From: JBGPTK01 sp963797765
Lineage (GTDB): Bacteria; Acidobacteriota; Terriglobia; Acidiferrales; UBA7541
Length of the DNA stretch: 64,000 bases
Direction of reading: 5' to 3'
Assembly (NCBI GenBank): GCA_963797765.1
Contig: CAWCQU010000002.1
Coordinates: 1-64,000, forward strand
In this document: positions 36,113 through 43,458 of the stretch, piece after piece
Layout: every line of letters begins with the position of its first letter
Numbering within the stretch: the stretch's first letter is position 1
Notes under the pieces: generated by a model
Databases searched by the model: none
What the model saw: only the letters and a program-made list of their open reading frames with translations
What the model was told of the DNA's origin: nothing
Position numbers and translations under genes: made by a program

Positions 36113-36877
36113 ATGACGAACTCCAGGACGAATTCCATGTCAAAGCTGGGCCGTTGCATGACGATCCATTGCCTGTTTTTTGGGGCGCTGGTGCTGCTAT
36201 TCGCCGGCCCTTCCCGGGCACAAACGCGCCCAGCCATTGCCGAACAGCTCGCCAAAACCTACGGCCTCGATTCGTTTGGGCAGATTGACGCGATCCGATA
36301 TACCTTCAACCTGCAGATCCCCGGACTGAATCTTTCCCGTTCGTGGGTCTGGGAGCCGAAGACCGGCCAAGTATCCTATGAAGCAAAAGATAAGGACGGC
36401 AAGCCCGTAAAGGCAACATACCTTCGCTCTCAACTGAACAGCCAGCCGGCCAACGTAAAAGACGACATTGAGCCGGCTTTCGTCAACGATCAATATTGGC
36501 TGGTATTTCCATTTCATGTTTACTGGGACACCAGCGCCGATGTGCAGGACCAGGGCATGCAAAAATTGCCGCTCGGCAAGGGTTCGGCGAAGCGAGTGGT
36601 GGTGAAATATCCCGCGGAGGCCGGCGGCTACACGCCGGGAGATACATGGGAGCTTTACGTGGGGACTGACGGCCGGGTCAAGGAATTCATCTATCATCGG
36701 GGTGGACCCAAGAAACCGAGTATTGTCATAGCAACCTGGACGGGCTACAAGAAAGCTGGCCCTCTCCTGATCTCAACCGAACATCGCGGGACGGCGGACG
36801 GCAAGCCGCTGCGACTCTTCTTTTCGAATGTGGCCTTCAAGCTAGTGGGGTCGGACACCTGGGTCGACGCGAAATAG
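36113..36877 (+). CDS. Secreted protein of unknown function
   Basis: The 254 residues carry an N-terminal signal (about 15-37, ending FAGPSRA-QT). The mature part is rich in beta-strand patterns (IDAIRYTFNLQIPGLNLSRSWVWEPKTGQVSYE and VVVKYPAEAGGYTPGDTWELYVG). I do not recognise an enzyme motif. It looks like a lipocalin- or LolA-like periplasmic beta protein, but that is a guess. Codon use is normal and no shift is seen, in contrast to the block before it. Confidence 0.75.
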   Translation: MTNSRTNSMSKLGRCMTIHCLFFGALVLLFAGPSRAQTRPAIAEQLAKTYGLDSFGQIDAIRYTFNLQIPGLNLSRSWVWEPKTGQVSYEAKDKDGKPVKATYLRSQLNSQPANVKDDIEPAFVNDQYWLVFPFHVYWDTSADVQDQGMQKLPLGKGSAKRVVVKYPAEAGGYTPGDTWELYVGTDGRVKEFIYHRGGPKKPSIVIATWTGYKKAGPLLISTEHRGTADGKPLRLFFSNVAFKLVGSDTWVDAK

Positions 36878-37024
36878 TAAACGCGCGGGTTGGTTCCGTT
36901 AATCGATGTCGCTCTTCACGACTCAATCTCCCTGCCGGGAGTCCAAGGGGAATAATCATGTCCCGGTGCTTATCGCGCTCCGGGTGTGAATCGCAACGCG
37001 TATCCGTTTGAAATCACAGTCGCA

Positions 37025-37043
37025 CAGAGTTTTGGCGAAGGAG
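37025..37043 (+). repeat. Solo IS end
   Basis: CAGAGTTTTGGCGAAGGAG matches the IS end at 25837-25857 except near its 3' side. No transposase lies beside it. Confidence 0.5.
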
Positions 37044-37148
37044 AGGGCTCCTGTCGAGCTGGAATTGATGCTGAAATTGATCCAAACATCTTTACGTCGC
37101 TCCTGGAGGCTGATAGGAACGTGAAGATGGTGGCAAAGGCAAAGGTAA

Positions 37149-37749
37149 TCCGTAGCTAAGAAATGGTCTTCCTTGCTCTCAGAGGTGTTGAAGACGAACA
37201 CAGACAGGGTCGGCTGATCTCAGGTCTTCCGGGGGCTGCGAACTGTTGATACCCATATATAGATGTACAGGAGTTCCCAAGCTGCTGACCGCGACGCGGC
37301 GAGTTGAAAAGGAGATTGGGGCGGAAATTCTGCTGAAGATCAGCCGGGAGTTTGGTAAGTCGATAGAGTGGCTGCTCACCGGAGAAGATGCACTCTTGAG
37401 GAAATAAATGCGAGTTCCAGAAATGTTGCTCTCGCGACATGGGCAAGGAAGAGAATCCGAGAGCGCGGCCAGCGGAGCGAGCTTTCCCCAGTTGCGCTGA
37501 ATTCGAGTGTTACAATCATCGCTGCCATCACGAAGGAATCGGGAACGTCGCGCCCGCCGATGTGTCCTACGCACGGCGGGAAGCAATCCTGGAACGAAGG
37601 GAAGAACAAAAACGCGTCACGGTCGAAGAGCGGTTCCGGTACAATCGCATCCGCTGGAATCAAACAACCACAGGTAAGCTCAGCTTCGAACCGTAGCTAA
37701 GAAATGGTCTTACTTACTCTCAGAGGTGCTGAAGACGAACACTCAGACT
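37149..37749. repeat. Decayed composite repeat, copy R2, with terminal direct repeats
   Basis: A direct repeat of about 58 bases (CGTAGCTAAGAAATGGTCTT... to ...GAAGACGAACAC) occurs at 37149-37207 and 37691-37749. Between them the frame ending at 37407 reads KLLTATRRVEKEIGAEILLKI then SREFGKSIEWLLTGED, the end of an XRE-type HTH regulator. At 37485-37695 the frame reads FECYNHRCHHEGIGNVAPADV and REAILERREEQKRVT, the C-terminus of an rve-type transposase. Copies R1 (13079-13611) and R3/R4 (44900-45160, 46420-46510) have the same order. The region 36878-37148 holds no gene. Confidence 0.7.
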
Positions 37750-37776
37750 CTACAGCCGGCAGAGAGAGTTGGACAA

Positions 37777-38457
37777 ATGAAACAGAATTCGGTGATTGTG
37801 ATTCTGGTGGCTTTGCTGATTTGCCTGGCGCTCGAATCGCCCAACTCCGGCTTCGCCCGAAGTCACGAGCTTGTAACTCCGGATGTATCCAGGGCGAGCG
37901 ACATTCCCTATCCAATCGATACCATGGCTTCTGGTATTGTGACGCTATCACTCTATCTGGGCGCGGCAGGACAAGTGCAAAATGTGCAGGCCCTGCGCGA
38001 TATCCCTTCTTTGACAAATCCCGCGAATATAGCTGTGAATAGTTGGACTTTTACGCCGGCGACGCTTGAAGGCAGCCCCGTCCCTTCTACCCTTAATGTG
38101 AGCGTAGTCTTCAACCCCGGCAATCTTCAAAACCAGAGCTTGAATCTGCCGCCTGTTCAAGCGACTACGGCACCCGATCCTCCGGGATTTCTTCCCCCTG
38201 AAATCGCTGCAGCGTCGTACGCAGCCTATCCCGTGAACAGTGTGGCGACAGGGGCCGTTGTATTGGATGTAACCGTTGACAAGAGAGGCCAGATTACAAA
38301 AGTGACTGTGATTCGGGGTGTGCCCGCCCTAACCTCGCAGGCGATCACCGCTGTGAAGACTTGGACCATCGATCCAGCTACGTTTAACGGAAGGGCGGTC
38401 ACCGCAAAAGTGATAGTCGCCTTTGTGTTTCGCTCCCCTTCCATCACATCTCCCTGA
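37777..38457 (+). CDS. Periplasmic protein with two TonB C-terminal-like domains
   Basis: The 226 residues begin with a signal or anchor segment (NSVIVILVALLICLALES). Two similar domains follow: the first with IPYPIDTMASGIVTLSLYLG, the second with YAAYPVNSVATGAVVLDVTVDKRG and ALTSQAITAVKTWTIDPATF, the beta-alpha-beta pattern of the TonB C-terminus (TonB_C). There is no proline-rich linker and no ExbBD nearby. Acidobacteria have many such TonB-like proteins, and this may partner one of the Oar-like receptors. Domain 1 is the more diverged. Confidence 0.8.
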   Translation: MKQNSVIVILVALLICLALESPNSGFARSHELVTPDVSRASDIPYPIDTMASGIVTLSLYLGAAGQVQNVQALRDIPSLTNPANIAVNSWTFTPATLEGSPVPSTLNVSVVFNPGNLQNQSLNLPPVQATTAPDPPGFLPPEIAAASYAAYPVNSVATGAVVLDVTVDKRGQITKVTVIRGVPALTSQAITAVKTWTIDPATFNGRAVTAKVIVAFVFRSPSITSP

Positions 38458-38495
38458 AATTGGTCGAGTAGCTTAGCACTTTGGCTTTTGCCCTT

Positions 38496-38858
38496 TCAGA
38501 TCCATACGTGCGGATTTCCCATCCGGAAAATCAAATCTCGAACCTCTTTCGAGAGCCATCTCCTCCCTGCCGGCTTTCGGGTCCGGGAGATCAAGCGCCA
38601 ATAGAAACGGAAGCCTGCCCGATGCCATCGAACCACCGTCTCCGGCGTGACGACAATCCAAGTTTCTTTCCAAGCGGACCAGAACCGCTGGGCAATGACC
38701 CAGAAGAGTTTGTCGAAGCGGCTCAGCATCGGTCGCGGGTGGCGACGTTTCAGTATGGTGAGTTGCTGCCGGAGCGCGAGGTTTTCCCGTACGAGATGCC
38801 GACGACTGCGAAACGCGCGAGCAAGCGCTCTGGACCAGAGAAAAAGCAGATTTAACAT
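38496..38858 (-). pseudogene. Integrase-core (rve) transposase, N-terminal third only
   Basis: The 120 residues match the N-terminus of the transposase at 25064-25772 (ENLALRQQLTILKRRHPRP, DKLFWVIAQRFW, VTPETVVRWHRAGFRFYWRLISR) and end abruptly after SKEVRDLIFRM. The catalytic domain is missing. The corresponding IS end is at 38922-38935. Confidence 0.85.
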
Positions 38859-39263
38859 GGCCCGGAGTTATACCAGAATCGCGGACGGATACTGCAGTAA
38901 GTTACTGATTCTGCGGCCGGTCAGAGTTTTGGCGAACAACACCGCACGCATCTGGGCCTCGCGAAGGGAACACCGAACCGCAGAATCTGCGCTACCGCCT
39001 CGGGTCGCGTCCTGTCTCAAGAGCGACTCGGCGGGTTGCACCACCGGTACGATCGGGCTGCCTGATCCGGACTATCTTTCACCCATCCTTAATCTATATA
39101 CACCGCATGCGCACGCACCTTCTCGCCCAAGAGAACCTTCGCGCTCCCGAAAGCAATTGTTGGCCGAGTGCAGGCTCCCTGTTCACGTTTTGGCGAGAAA
39201 GCATCGCGCCATTTTCGGCGCGGATAGAATTTTGGCGAGGCAGAGGGGTTACAAGCCGGCGGG
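38859..39263. other. Gap with IS end and degenerate short repeats
   Basis: CAGAGTTTTGGCGA at 38922-38935 is the IS end of the truncated transposase. Similar phrases (GTTTTGGCGAGAAAG, ATTTTGGCGAGGCAGAGG) recur near 39187 and 39228. No gene is supported. Confidence 0.5.
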
Positions 39264-39596
39264 CTACGCCGCAGCTACAACACGCATGCGCCCTTGGCGT
39301 CGCGAACGCGGGGCGGTCTTTACTACGATTTCAACATCGCGACCGAGCAGCGTTAAAAAGTGCATGAGTCTTCCGGTAGAAAAACCGGAGACTTGGCCGC
39401 GCAGAAGTCGCGATATCTTCGGCTGGTCGATCTTTAAGATGCCGGCTGCTCTGGCCTGAGTGAGTCGGCGTGCCCGGATAGCCCCAGCTATACGAAGAGC
39501 AAGGCCCGCCTTCGCAAGACGCTCTTCGGGGTTTGGTAGCCCGAGGTCAGCGAAAACATTTCCGCTGCTTTCCTCCACCTCAATTTCCCTCGTCAT
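39264..39596 (-). CDS. XRE-type antitoxin, HigA-like
   Basis: A protein of 110 residues with a helix-turn-helix of the XRE/HigA type (LALRIAGAIRARRLTQARAAGIL then KIDQPKISRLLRGQVSGFS). The start overlaps the toxin stop by 4 bases. The C-terminus is basic. The order toxin first, antitoxin second is typical of HigBA, and the antitoxin should repress its own promoter; the inverted repeat at 39993-40012 is a candidate site. Confidence 0.85.
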   Translation of the reverse strand: MTREIEVEESSGNVFADLGLPNPEERLAKAGLALRIAGAIRARRLTQARAAGILKIDQPKISRLLRGQVSGFSTGRLMHFLTLLGRDVEIVVKTAPRSRRQGRMRVVAAA

Positions 39597-39979
39597 GTTC
39601 GCTCGTTACCTCCCTGGTGCTCTAGCCATGCAACGTGCTCTTCTTCCGCTCGCTTCAGACGCAATTTAATCAAATCGATCTCGGCCTTCGGCGTTTTGAT
39701 TCCCCTCTTTGATTTCTTCTGGAAAGCGTGGAGGGCATACACGCGGCCAGCCAACCGAACAGTGTAGACAGCACGGTACGTATCGCCGTCGTGGTCTTCC
39801 ACGATCTCCAAAACTCTCGCGCCGCCGAACCCTTGGAGTGGCTTCGCGTCCCGGTGCTTACCACCCTGCTGCGCTACATAGAGCGCATAGCCTATCGCGT
39901 CCTTGACCTCTTCGGGGAAACCGGAGAGATCTGCCTTGGTGCTCCCGATCCAAACGACCGGCTTGATGCTGGGCGACGT
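39593..39979 (-). CDS. Phage Gp49-like/HigB-type toxin (start codon altered?)
   Basis: The frame reads SPSIKPVVWIGSTKADLSGFP, then EEVKDAIGYALYVAQQGGK, EIVEDHDGDTYRAVYTVRL and VYALHAFQKKSKRGIKTP, a complete RelE-superfamily HigB toxin of about 128 residues that cleaves mRNA at ribosomes. No ATG, GTG or TTG lies at the expected start; an ACG at 39979 stands where ATG is expected. TTG 39811 would give only the last half. So either ACG is used, or the start was changed by mutation or sequence error, making the toxin weak or silent. Confidence 0.78.
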   Translation of the reverse strand, partial: TSPSIKPVVWIGSTKADLSGFPEEVKDAIGYALYVAQQGGKHRDAKPLQGFGGARVLEIVEDHDGDTYRAVYTVRLAGRVYALHAFQKKSKRGIKTPKAEIDLIKLRLKRAEEEHVAWLEHQGGNERT

Positions 39980-39992
39980 AGTGATAGTGATA

Positions 39993-40012
39993 TTATGCCT
40001 AATCGAGCATAA
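39993..40012. promoter_or_regulatory. Inverted repeat upstream of higBA
   Basis: TTATGC (39993-39998) and GCATAA (40007-40012) form a perfect 6-bp inverted repeat with an 8-base centre, overlapping a CATAAT -10-like box about 12 bases from the toxin reading frame. It is a likely HigA operator. It also contains the stop of the truncated HNH gene. Confidence 0.45.
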
Positions 40013-40211
40013 GATTCAAGTGAAATCTGGTGCACGCGCGACAGGCACTGAACAGACGATTGACAGAGTAGGGTATGATTAATCGGAAGTTCGCCTGACT
40101 CCCGCATTTCTGGCATCGCCAGCCATCGCGCTGCAGCACTCGCTGACAAAGTTCCCGGCAGGATTTTGGATCGAGCTTGAGTCGCGGCCGCTTTTGGCGA
40201 AGGCTTTTCAC
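39999..40211 (-). pseudogene. HNH endonuclease, cassette B, truncated
   Basis: The GTG start at 40211 overlaps the previous stop (GTGA). The first 40 residues match the cassette A protein (DPKSCRELCQRVLQRDGWRCQKCGSQANF), and the sequence then becomes unrelated before the HH and C-terminal Cys-His residues. The active site is therefore lost. The break near 40090 marks the end of homology between the two cassettes. Confidence 0.8.
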
Positions 40212-40903
40212 GATGCCTTGCGCAATTGCTCGAGAAATTCTCGCTTCTGCGGATGCGGAAGCAGGCCGAACAGTCGACCGAGCGACAAGAGTAAAGCATC
40301 AGGGTTTCCGGCTTCGAGGTTTGCGCCTGCTAGGAAATCCGCACAGATCATTTCTAGGCAGTAGCCTCTTGACTTGTCCGTCCCCAACATCAGCGCTGCG
40401 GTTTCGAGAGCCTGCTCGATCACCTGCAGCTGGCTCTTGTACATCTTGAAGTACAGCATCTCCCACGGTTCCGTCTCCTTCCCGGTCAGGTGTTTCTCGA
40501 CCTCCTGCTTGAACTTCTTCTTCGGCAGCTCTCGCGCCTTGTGCATCCAGGTTGCACAATCGAACCGCTGCCCTTCCCTTCTTGCAATCTTCGCAAGTTC
40601 TGTGGCCTTCGACCACCCGACTTGCCGGAGCTCGGGCTTCGGGATTCGCGGCAGCTGCTCGTGAATCGCCATCAGGTAATACGCTTTCCTCCTCGATTCC
40701 GGGAACCGCTTCTCGAGAAACTCATCGAAGGAATGAAGATCGTCGAGCCGCCAGTACTGCCCGCTCCGCACTTCACAGAGATAACGGCCGAGCTCGACGA
40801 AGCGTGTGTCACGCTCCCGTTCCGTCGCTCGCTCCCATCCCAAGATCTCGTCGATCTTGGTCAGGACGAACATAGCCCGGCGGCGGTTGAGCTTTGGAGC
40901 CAC
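40208..40903 (-). CDS. Conserved protein of unknown function, cassette B (231 aa)
   Basis: Nearly identical to the cassette A protein at 7365-8060, with the same GTG start 14 bases after the nuclease stop and with a small number of substitutions such as PKPELRQVGW and KKKFKQEVEK. The conservation of protein length and coupling in both copies supports a real gene. I do not recognise a family; see the cassette A entry for visible features. Confidence 0.78.
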   Translation of the reverse strand: MAPKLNRRRAMFVLTKIDEILGWERATERERDTRFVELGRYLCEVRSGQYWRLDDLHSFDEFLEKRFPESRRKAYYLMAIHEQLPRIPKPELRQVGWSKATELAKIARREGQRFDCATWMHKARELPKKKFKQEVEKHLTGKETEPWEMLYFKMYKSQLQVIEQALETAALMLGTDKSRGYCLEMICADFLAGANLEAGNPDALLLSLGRLFGLLPHPQKREFLEQLRKAS

Positions 40904-40916
40904 AAGCGGTCTCCCG

Positions 40917-41720
40917 TTACCCGTCAAGGTCGTTAAGCCAATCAAGGTCGGCAGCTCCCGGCTGGCGGATGAGTTTCGAATCGACGAGCGCTTGGTTCCC
41001 CAGGCACAGGCCCAGATGGGGGCAACTGACACAGCCGTTCTGTGGGAAGCGGATGCCGCTGTGCGGCAGGAACTCACCCGCTTCGATTCGGCTGGCCGTT
41101 GTCTCCACTACTTGCTCGAACTCGCGGCGCTGCTCGTCCGTGATCGAAGTCCGCAGGTATTGGATTTCAGGAGTTCGTTTCCGCACGAACGCCACCAGGA
41201 CTACATCGGAGATTCCGGTCATCCAGGAATAGCAGATCAACTGGGGATCGAGTGCCATCAGGCCCTCAGGTTCCTCTGCATAGCGGCTGCTGGTCGTCTT
41301 CCACTCCAGCACCGAGCGCGTGCCATCGAACTGTCCCACCCCGTCCACGTAGGCTATGAAATCGTTTCCATTCGAGAGCGGACGAACCAGCTTCATCTGC
41401 AGATTCTTCCGAGGCTCCCGAACCCGAATGCGGTTGTCGCGCCCGAACATCTCGAGCAAATGGACACCTTGATGGACCATCTGGTCCCAGTTGTCGCCCT
41501 TGCTGTATTCCAAGGGCGTGTCGCGATACGCTCCCCACTCCTTGAACAAGACCGCAGTGCTGTCCTCGCGGCGAAAGTAAGCGGCCAGGGCGTTCTCGAA
41601 GCACCGGCCAAAGAGCATGGCCGCGCGGCTTTCTTTCTCCCGCCAGCCATCGAGATAGCGGTAGCGATAGCTGCGCGGGCAGCGCAGGTACTGGCTGATC
41701 TGGGTGTGGCTAAACGTCAT
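40917..41720 (-). CDS. PD-(D/E)XK nuclease with Fe-S cysteines, cassette B
   Basis: The protein has 267 residues and begins with ATG at 41720 behind AGGAGGTG, overlapping the DUF669-like gene by 11 bases. All catalytic and cluster residues match cassette A: Asp126, Glu139, Lys141, Cys14, Cys230, Cys233, Cys239. The operon is uninterrupted here. It probably acts as a single-strand or end-resecting exonuclease. Being intact, it could complement the IS-damaged cassette A. Confidence 0.9.
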   Translation of the reverse strand: MTFSHTQISQYLRCPRSYRYRYLDGWREKESRAAMLFGRCFENALAAYFRREDSTAVLFKEWGAYRDTPLEYSKGDNWDQMVHQGVHLLEMFGRDNRIRVREPRKNLQMKLVRPLSNGNDFIAYVDGVGQFDGTRSVLEWKTTSSRYAEEPEGLMALDPQLICYSWMTGISDVVLVAFVRKRTPEIQYLRTSITDEQRREFEQVVETTASRIEAGEFLPHSGIRFPQNGCVSCPHLGLCLGNQALVDSKLIRQPGAADLDWLNDLDG

Positions 41721-42150
41721 GGCGCACCTCCTGCCCGTTCGAGCTGACCCGAGTTGCCGAGAGTTCTTCCCACTCGCCTGCCGGAGCAAATCCTTCGAGG
41801 TTCAGAAAACACCGGCCATTCAAAGTCGTGTGGGAAACCCGCACAACTCCCGAGAGGCCCAGCAAGGCTTTCTCATCGACTTCATCCCGGCCGAGAAGAT
41901 CGGTGTCATAACCGAAATCCCGCAGGAACCAGCGAAGCCTCCACAGGGCTTTCGGGGTGCAATAGAGCCGGCCCATGATGGTCTGGCCGGCATGCTCTTT
42001 GGGTTCGAGGATGCCGAGGCGCAGGCTGAAGAAGGGCTTCTGAGGGTGCCAGCGGTGGGAAGCCCGCTCGACTCGAACGAGGAACAAGCCTTCGAGCGAA
42101 TCGTTCCCGTTTGGTGTTTCGAGATGCAAACCCGGAAGATGGCGCTTCAT
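41710..42150 (-). CDS. DUF669-like protein, cassette B, intact
   Basis: A protein of 146 residues whose ATG overlaps the previous stop (ATGA). It shares nearly every residue with the cassette A protein up to VSSN, and then ends GQEVRHDV, the native C-terminus that the IS removed in cassette A. It contains VRVERASHRWHPQKPFFSLRL and ALWRLRWFLRDFGYDTDLLGR. Phage DUF669 proteins lie in recombination modules; the biochemical role is not settled. It may bind single strands or load the annealing protein. Confidence 0.72.
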   Translation of the reverse strand: MKRHLPGLHLETPNGNDSLEGLFLVRVERASHRWHPQKPFFSLRLGILEPKEHAGQTIMGRLYCTPKALWRLRWFLRDFGYDTDLLGRDEVDEKALLGLSGVVRVSHTTLNGRCFLNLEGFAPAGEWEELSATRVSSNGQEVRHDV

Positions 42151-42904
42151 GAGTGAACCTCCTCGGGCTGTGCGTAACTGTTCAGTTTGCAGAGGAGAGC
42201 ATCACGATCCTTGGTGGCCGACTCAGACAGCATGATTGATAAAGGACTCGACCAGATCCCGGCTGGCATCCCGAAGGACAGCGGTCCCGCAGAAATCGGC
42301 GGCGTAACGCTTGACGAGACCAGAATCGAGCCGGTGCTTGCGGATCAGGAGGCAGAGTCGATCGCGAAGGCAGGTCTGGCTAACTCCGGAACCATTACCG
42401 GAACCGCCGGATGGGGAGCCTTTCCATTCGTGGGCTCGACGAAGGACGAGCGGGAACCGAGTTCTTCGACCGAACACAGGCCGATGCCGTAGGCCTTGCG
42501 CAGGGCGCGATTGACGGCCCGGGTTTCGGCGACACGCATCTCGGCACCGCGGACCAGGGAGAGACGTTCGAGGGATCGGCGTCTCCGTAGCCGACGAATC
42601 CTTTCGAGCCAGGAGTCTTGTAGACCGTTGCTTTGAACACCCAGCGGCCAGACGCTGGGTCAGACAATGTCTTCTCGACGACCGTTCGGATTCCAGAACA
42701 CCGGTGGCGCTCGGAGATGCGGAGCAACCCTGCATGAGTCACGTACCAACGGCCTTCCAAGAACTGGAGGTCGCCCGTAGCCACCGATAAGTAGTATTTA
42801 GTTGTCAAAACTCGGAGCGCGTTTATTGCCGAGGGAGAGAGTGCTCCCCAGGCTGATCGAGCTAACTTAATATTTGAACGCCAGGCACCAAGCGCTTTTC
42901 TCAT
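42147..42904 (-). pseudogene. Annealing-protein-like gene (ERF/Rad52-like guess), cassette B, frameshifted
   Basis: ATG at 42904 follows AGGAG at 8 bases. The protein begins MRKALGAWRSNIKLARSAWG and continues with RWYVTHAGLLRISERHRCSG and GSKGFVGYGDADPSNVSP. Relative to cassette A it has three one-base differences: a G missing from a G-run near 42562, an indel near 42415, and an extra G near 42228. The homopolymer case suggests sequencing error. When repaired it gives about 250 residues. The first 60 residues differ from cassette A, so the N-terminus is less conserved than the core. Confidence 0.6.
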
Positions 42905-42917
42905 CGATAGATCTCCT

Positions 42918-42944
42918 GCAATGCTTTGCACTACAAAGCATTGC
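42918..42944. promoter_or_regulatory. Perfect 11-bp inverted repeat, probable operator of cassette B
   Basis: GCAATGCTTTG (42918-42928) and CAAAGCATTGC (42934-42944) are exact complements around 5 bases. The palindrome lies 14 bases upstream of the operon start and 75 bases from the divergent ribbon-helix-helix gene, the expected place for a repressor site. Confidence 0.65.
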
Positions 42945-43018
42945 ATTTTGCCGACGGTTTTGTCAAGCTTTTTGTCCCGCAGAATGTTGGTAAAGAAGGA
43001 TGGTAGAATCTGCCCCGG

Positions 43019-43222
43019 ATGAAGAAGGACACGCAATTTACGTTTCGAATTCCCTCGGACTTAAAGAGGCACCTAGAAACTATCGCTGCCGAGGAAGGAC
43101 GTAGCGTGGCACAGATCTGCGAAGCATTTCTTAGGGCCGGGTCTGAAGAATACAAGAAGGGAGGCGGTCGGTTTCTGCAGCGCTTCCTGGCCTCGCGAAG
43201 ACACAAACCAGCCTCACTATAG
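43019..43222 (+). CDS. Ribbon-helix-helix (CopG/Arc-like) protein, divergent from cassette B
   Basis: The 67 residues begin MKKDTQFTFRIPSDLKRHLE and continue IAAEEGRSVAQICEAFLRAGSEEYKK, a classic ribbon-helix-helix: the strand TQFTFRIP, helix A and helix B. The tail is basic (RFLASRRHK). It occupies the same divergent position as the cassette A protein (12757-12918) but has a different sequence, matching the different operator. It is the likely repressor of the cassette B operon. Confidence 0.78.
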   Translation: MKKDTQFTFRIPSDLKRHLETIAAEEGRSVAQICEAFLRAGSEEYKKGGGRFLQRFLASRRHKPASL

Positions 43223-43458
43223 AGTCCACATGAACTGCTATGCCTTCAAAGCTATGTTAGAAGAACGGTATCGGTGAGAGCCGCCATCAAGAGCTCCAGC
43301 ATGTGCCCATACCAAGAAGCTCGTTGACGCGCGACCGGAGACAGAAAATTCTGCGGTACTCGTGAGCCTGATCCGGATTCGGTAGCCACGATGTCTATGA
43401 CTGGAGATGAGACAGCCCTCCCCGTCCTAACAAAGACAACTGTATTCTCGAGGTCGCT
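43223..43458. other. Intergenic spacer
   Basis: A stretch of 236 bases with no gene or clear structure; it probably contains the promoter of the AsmA-like gene. Confidence 0.4.
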
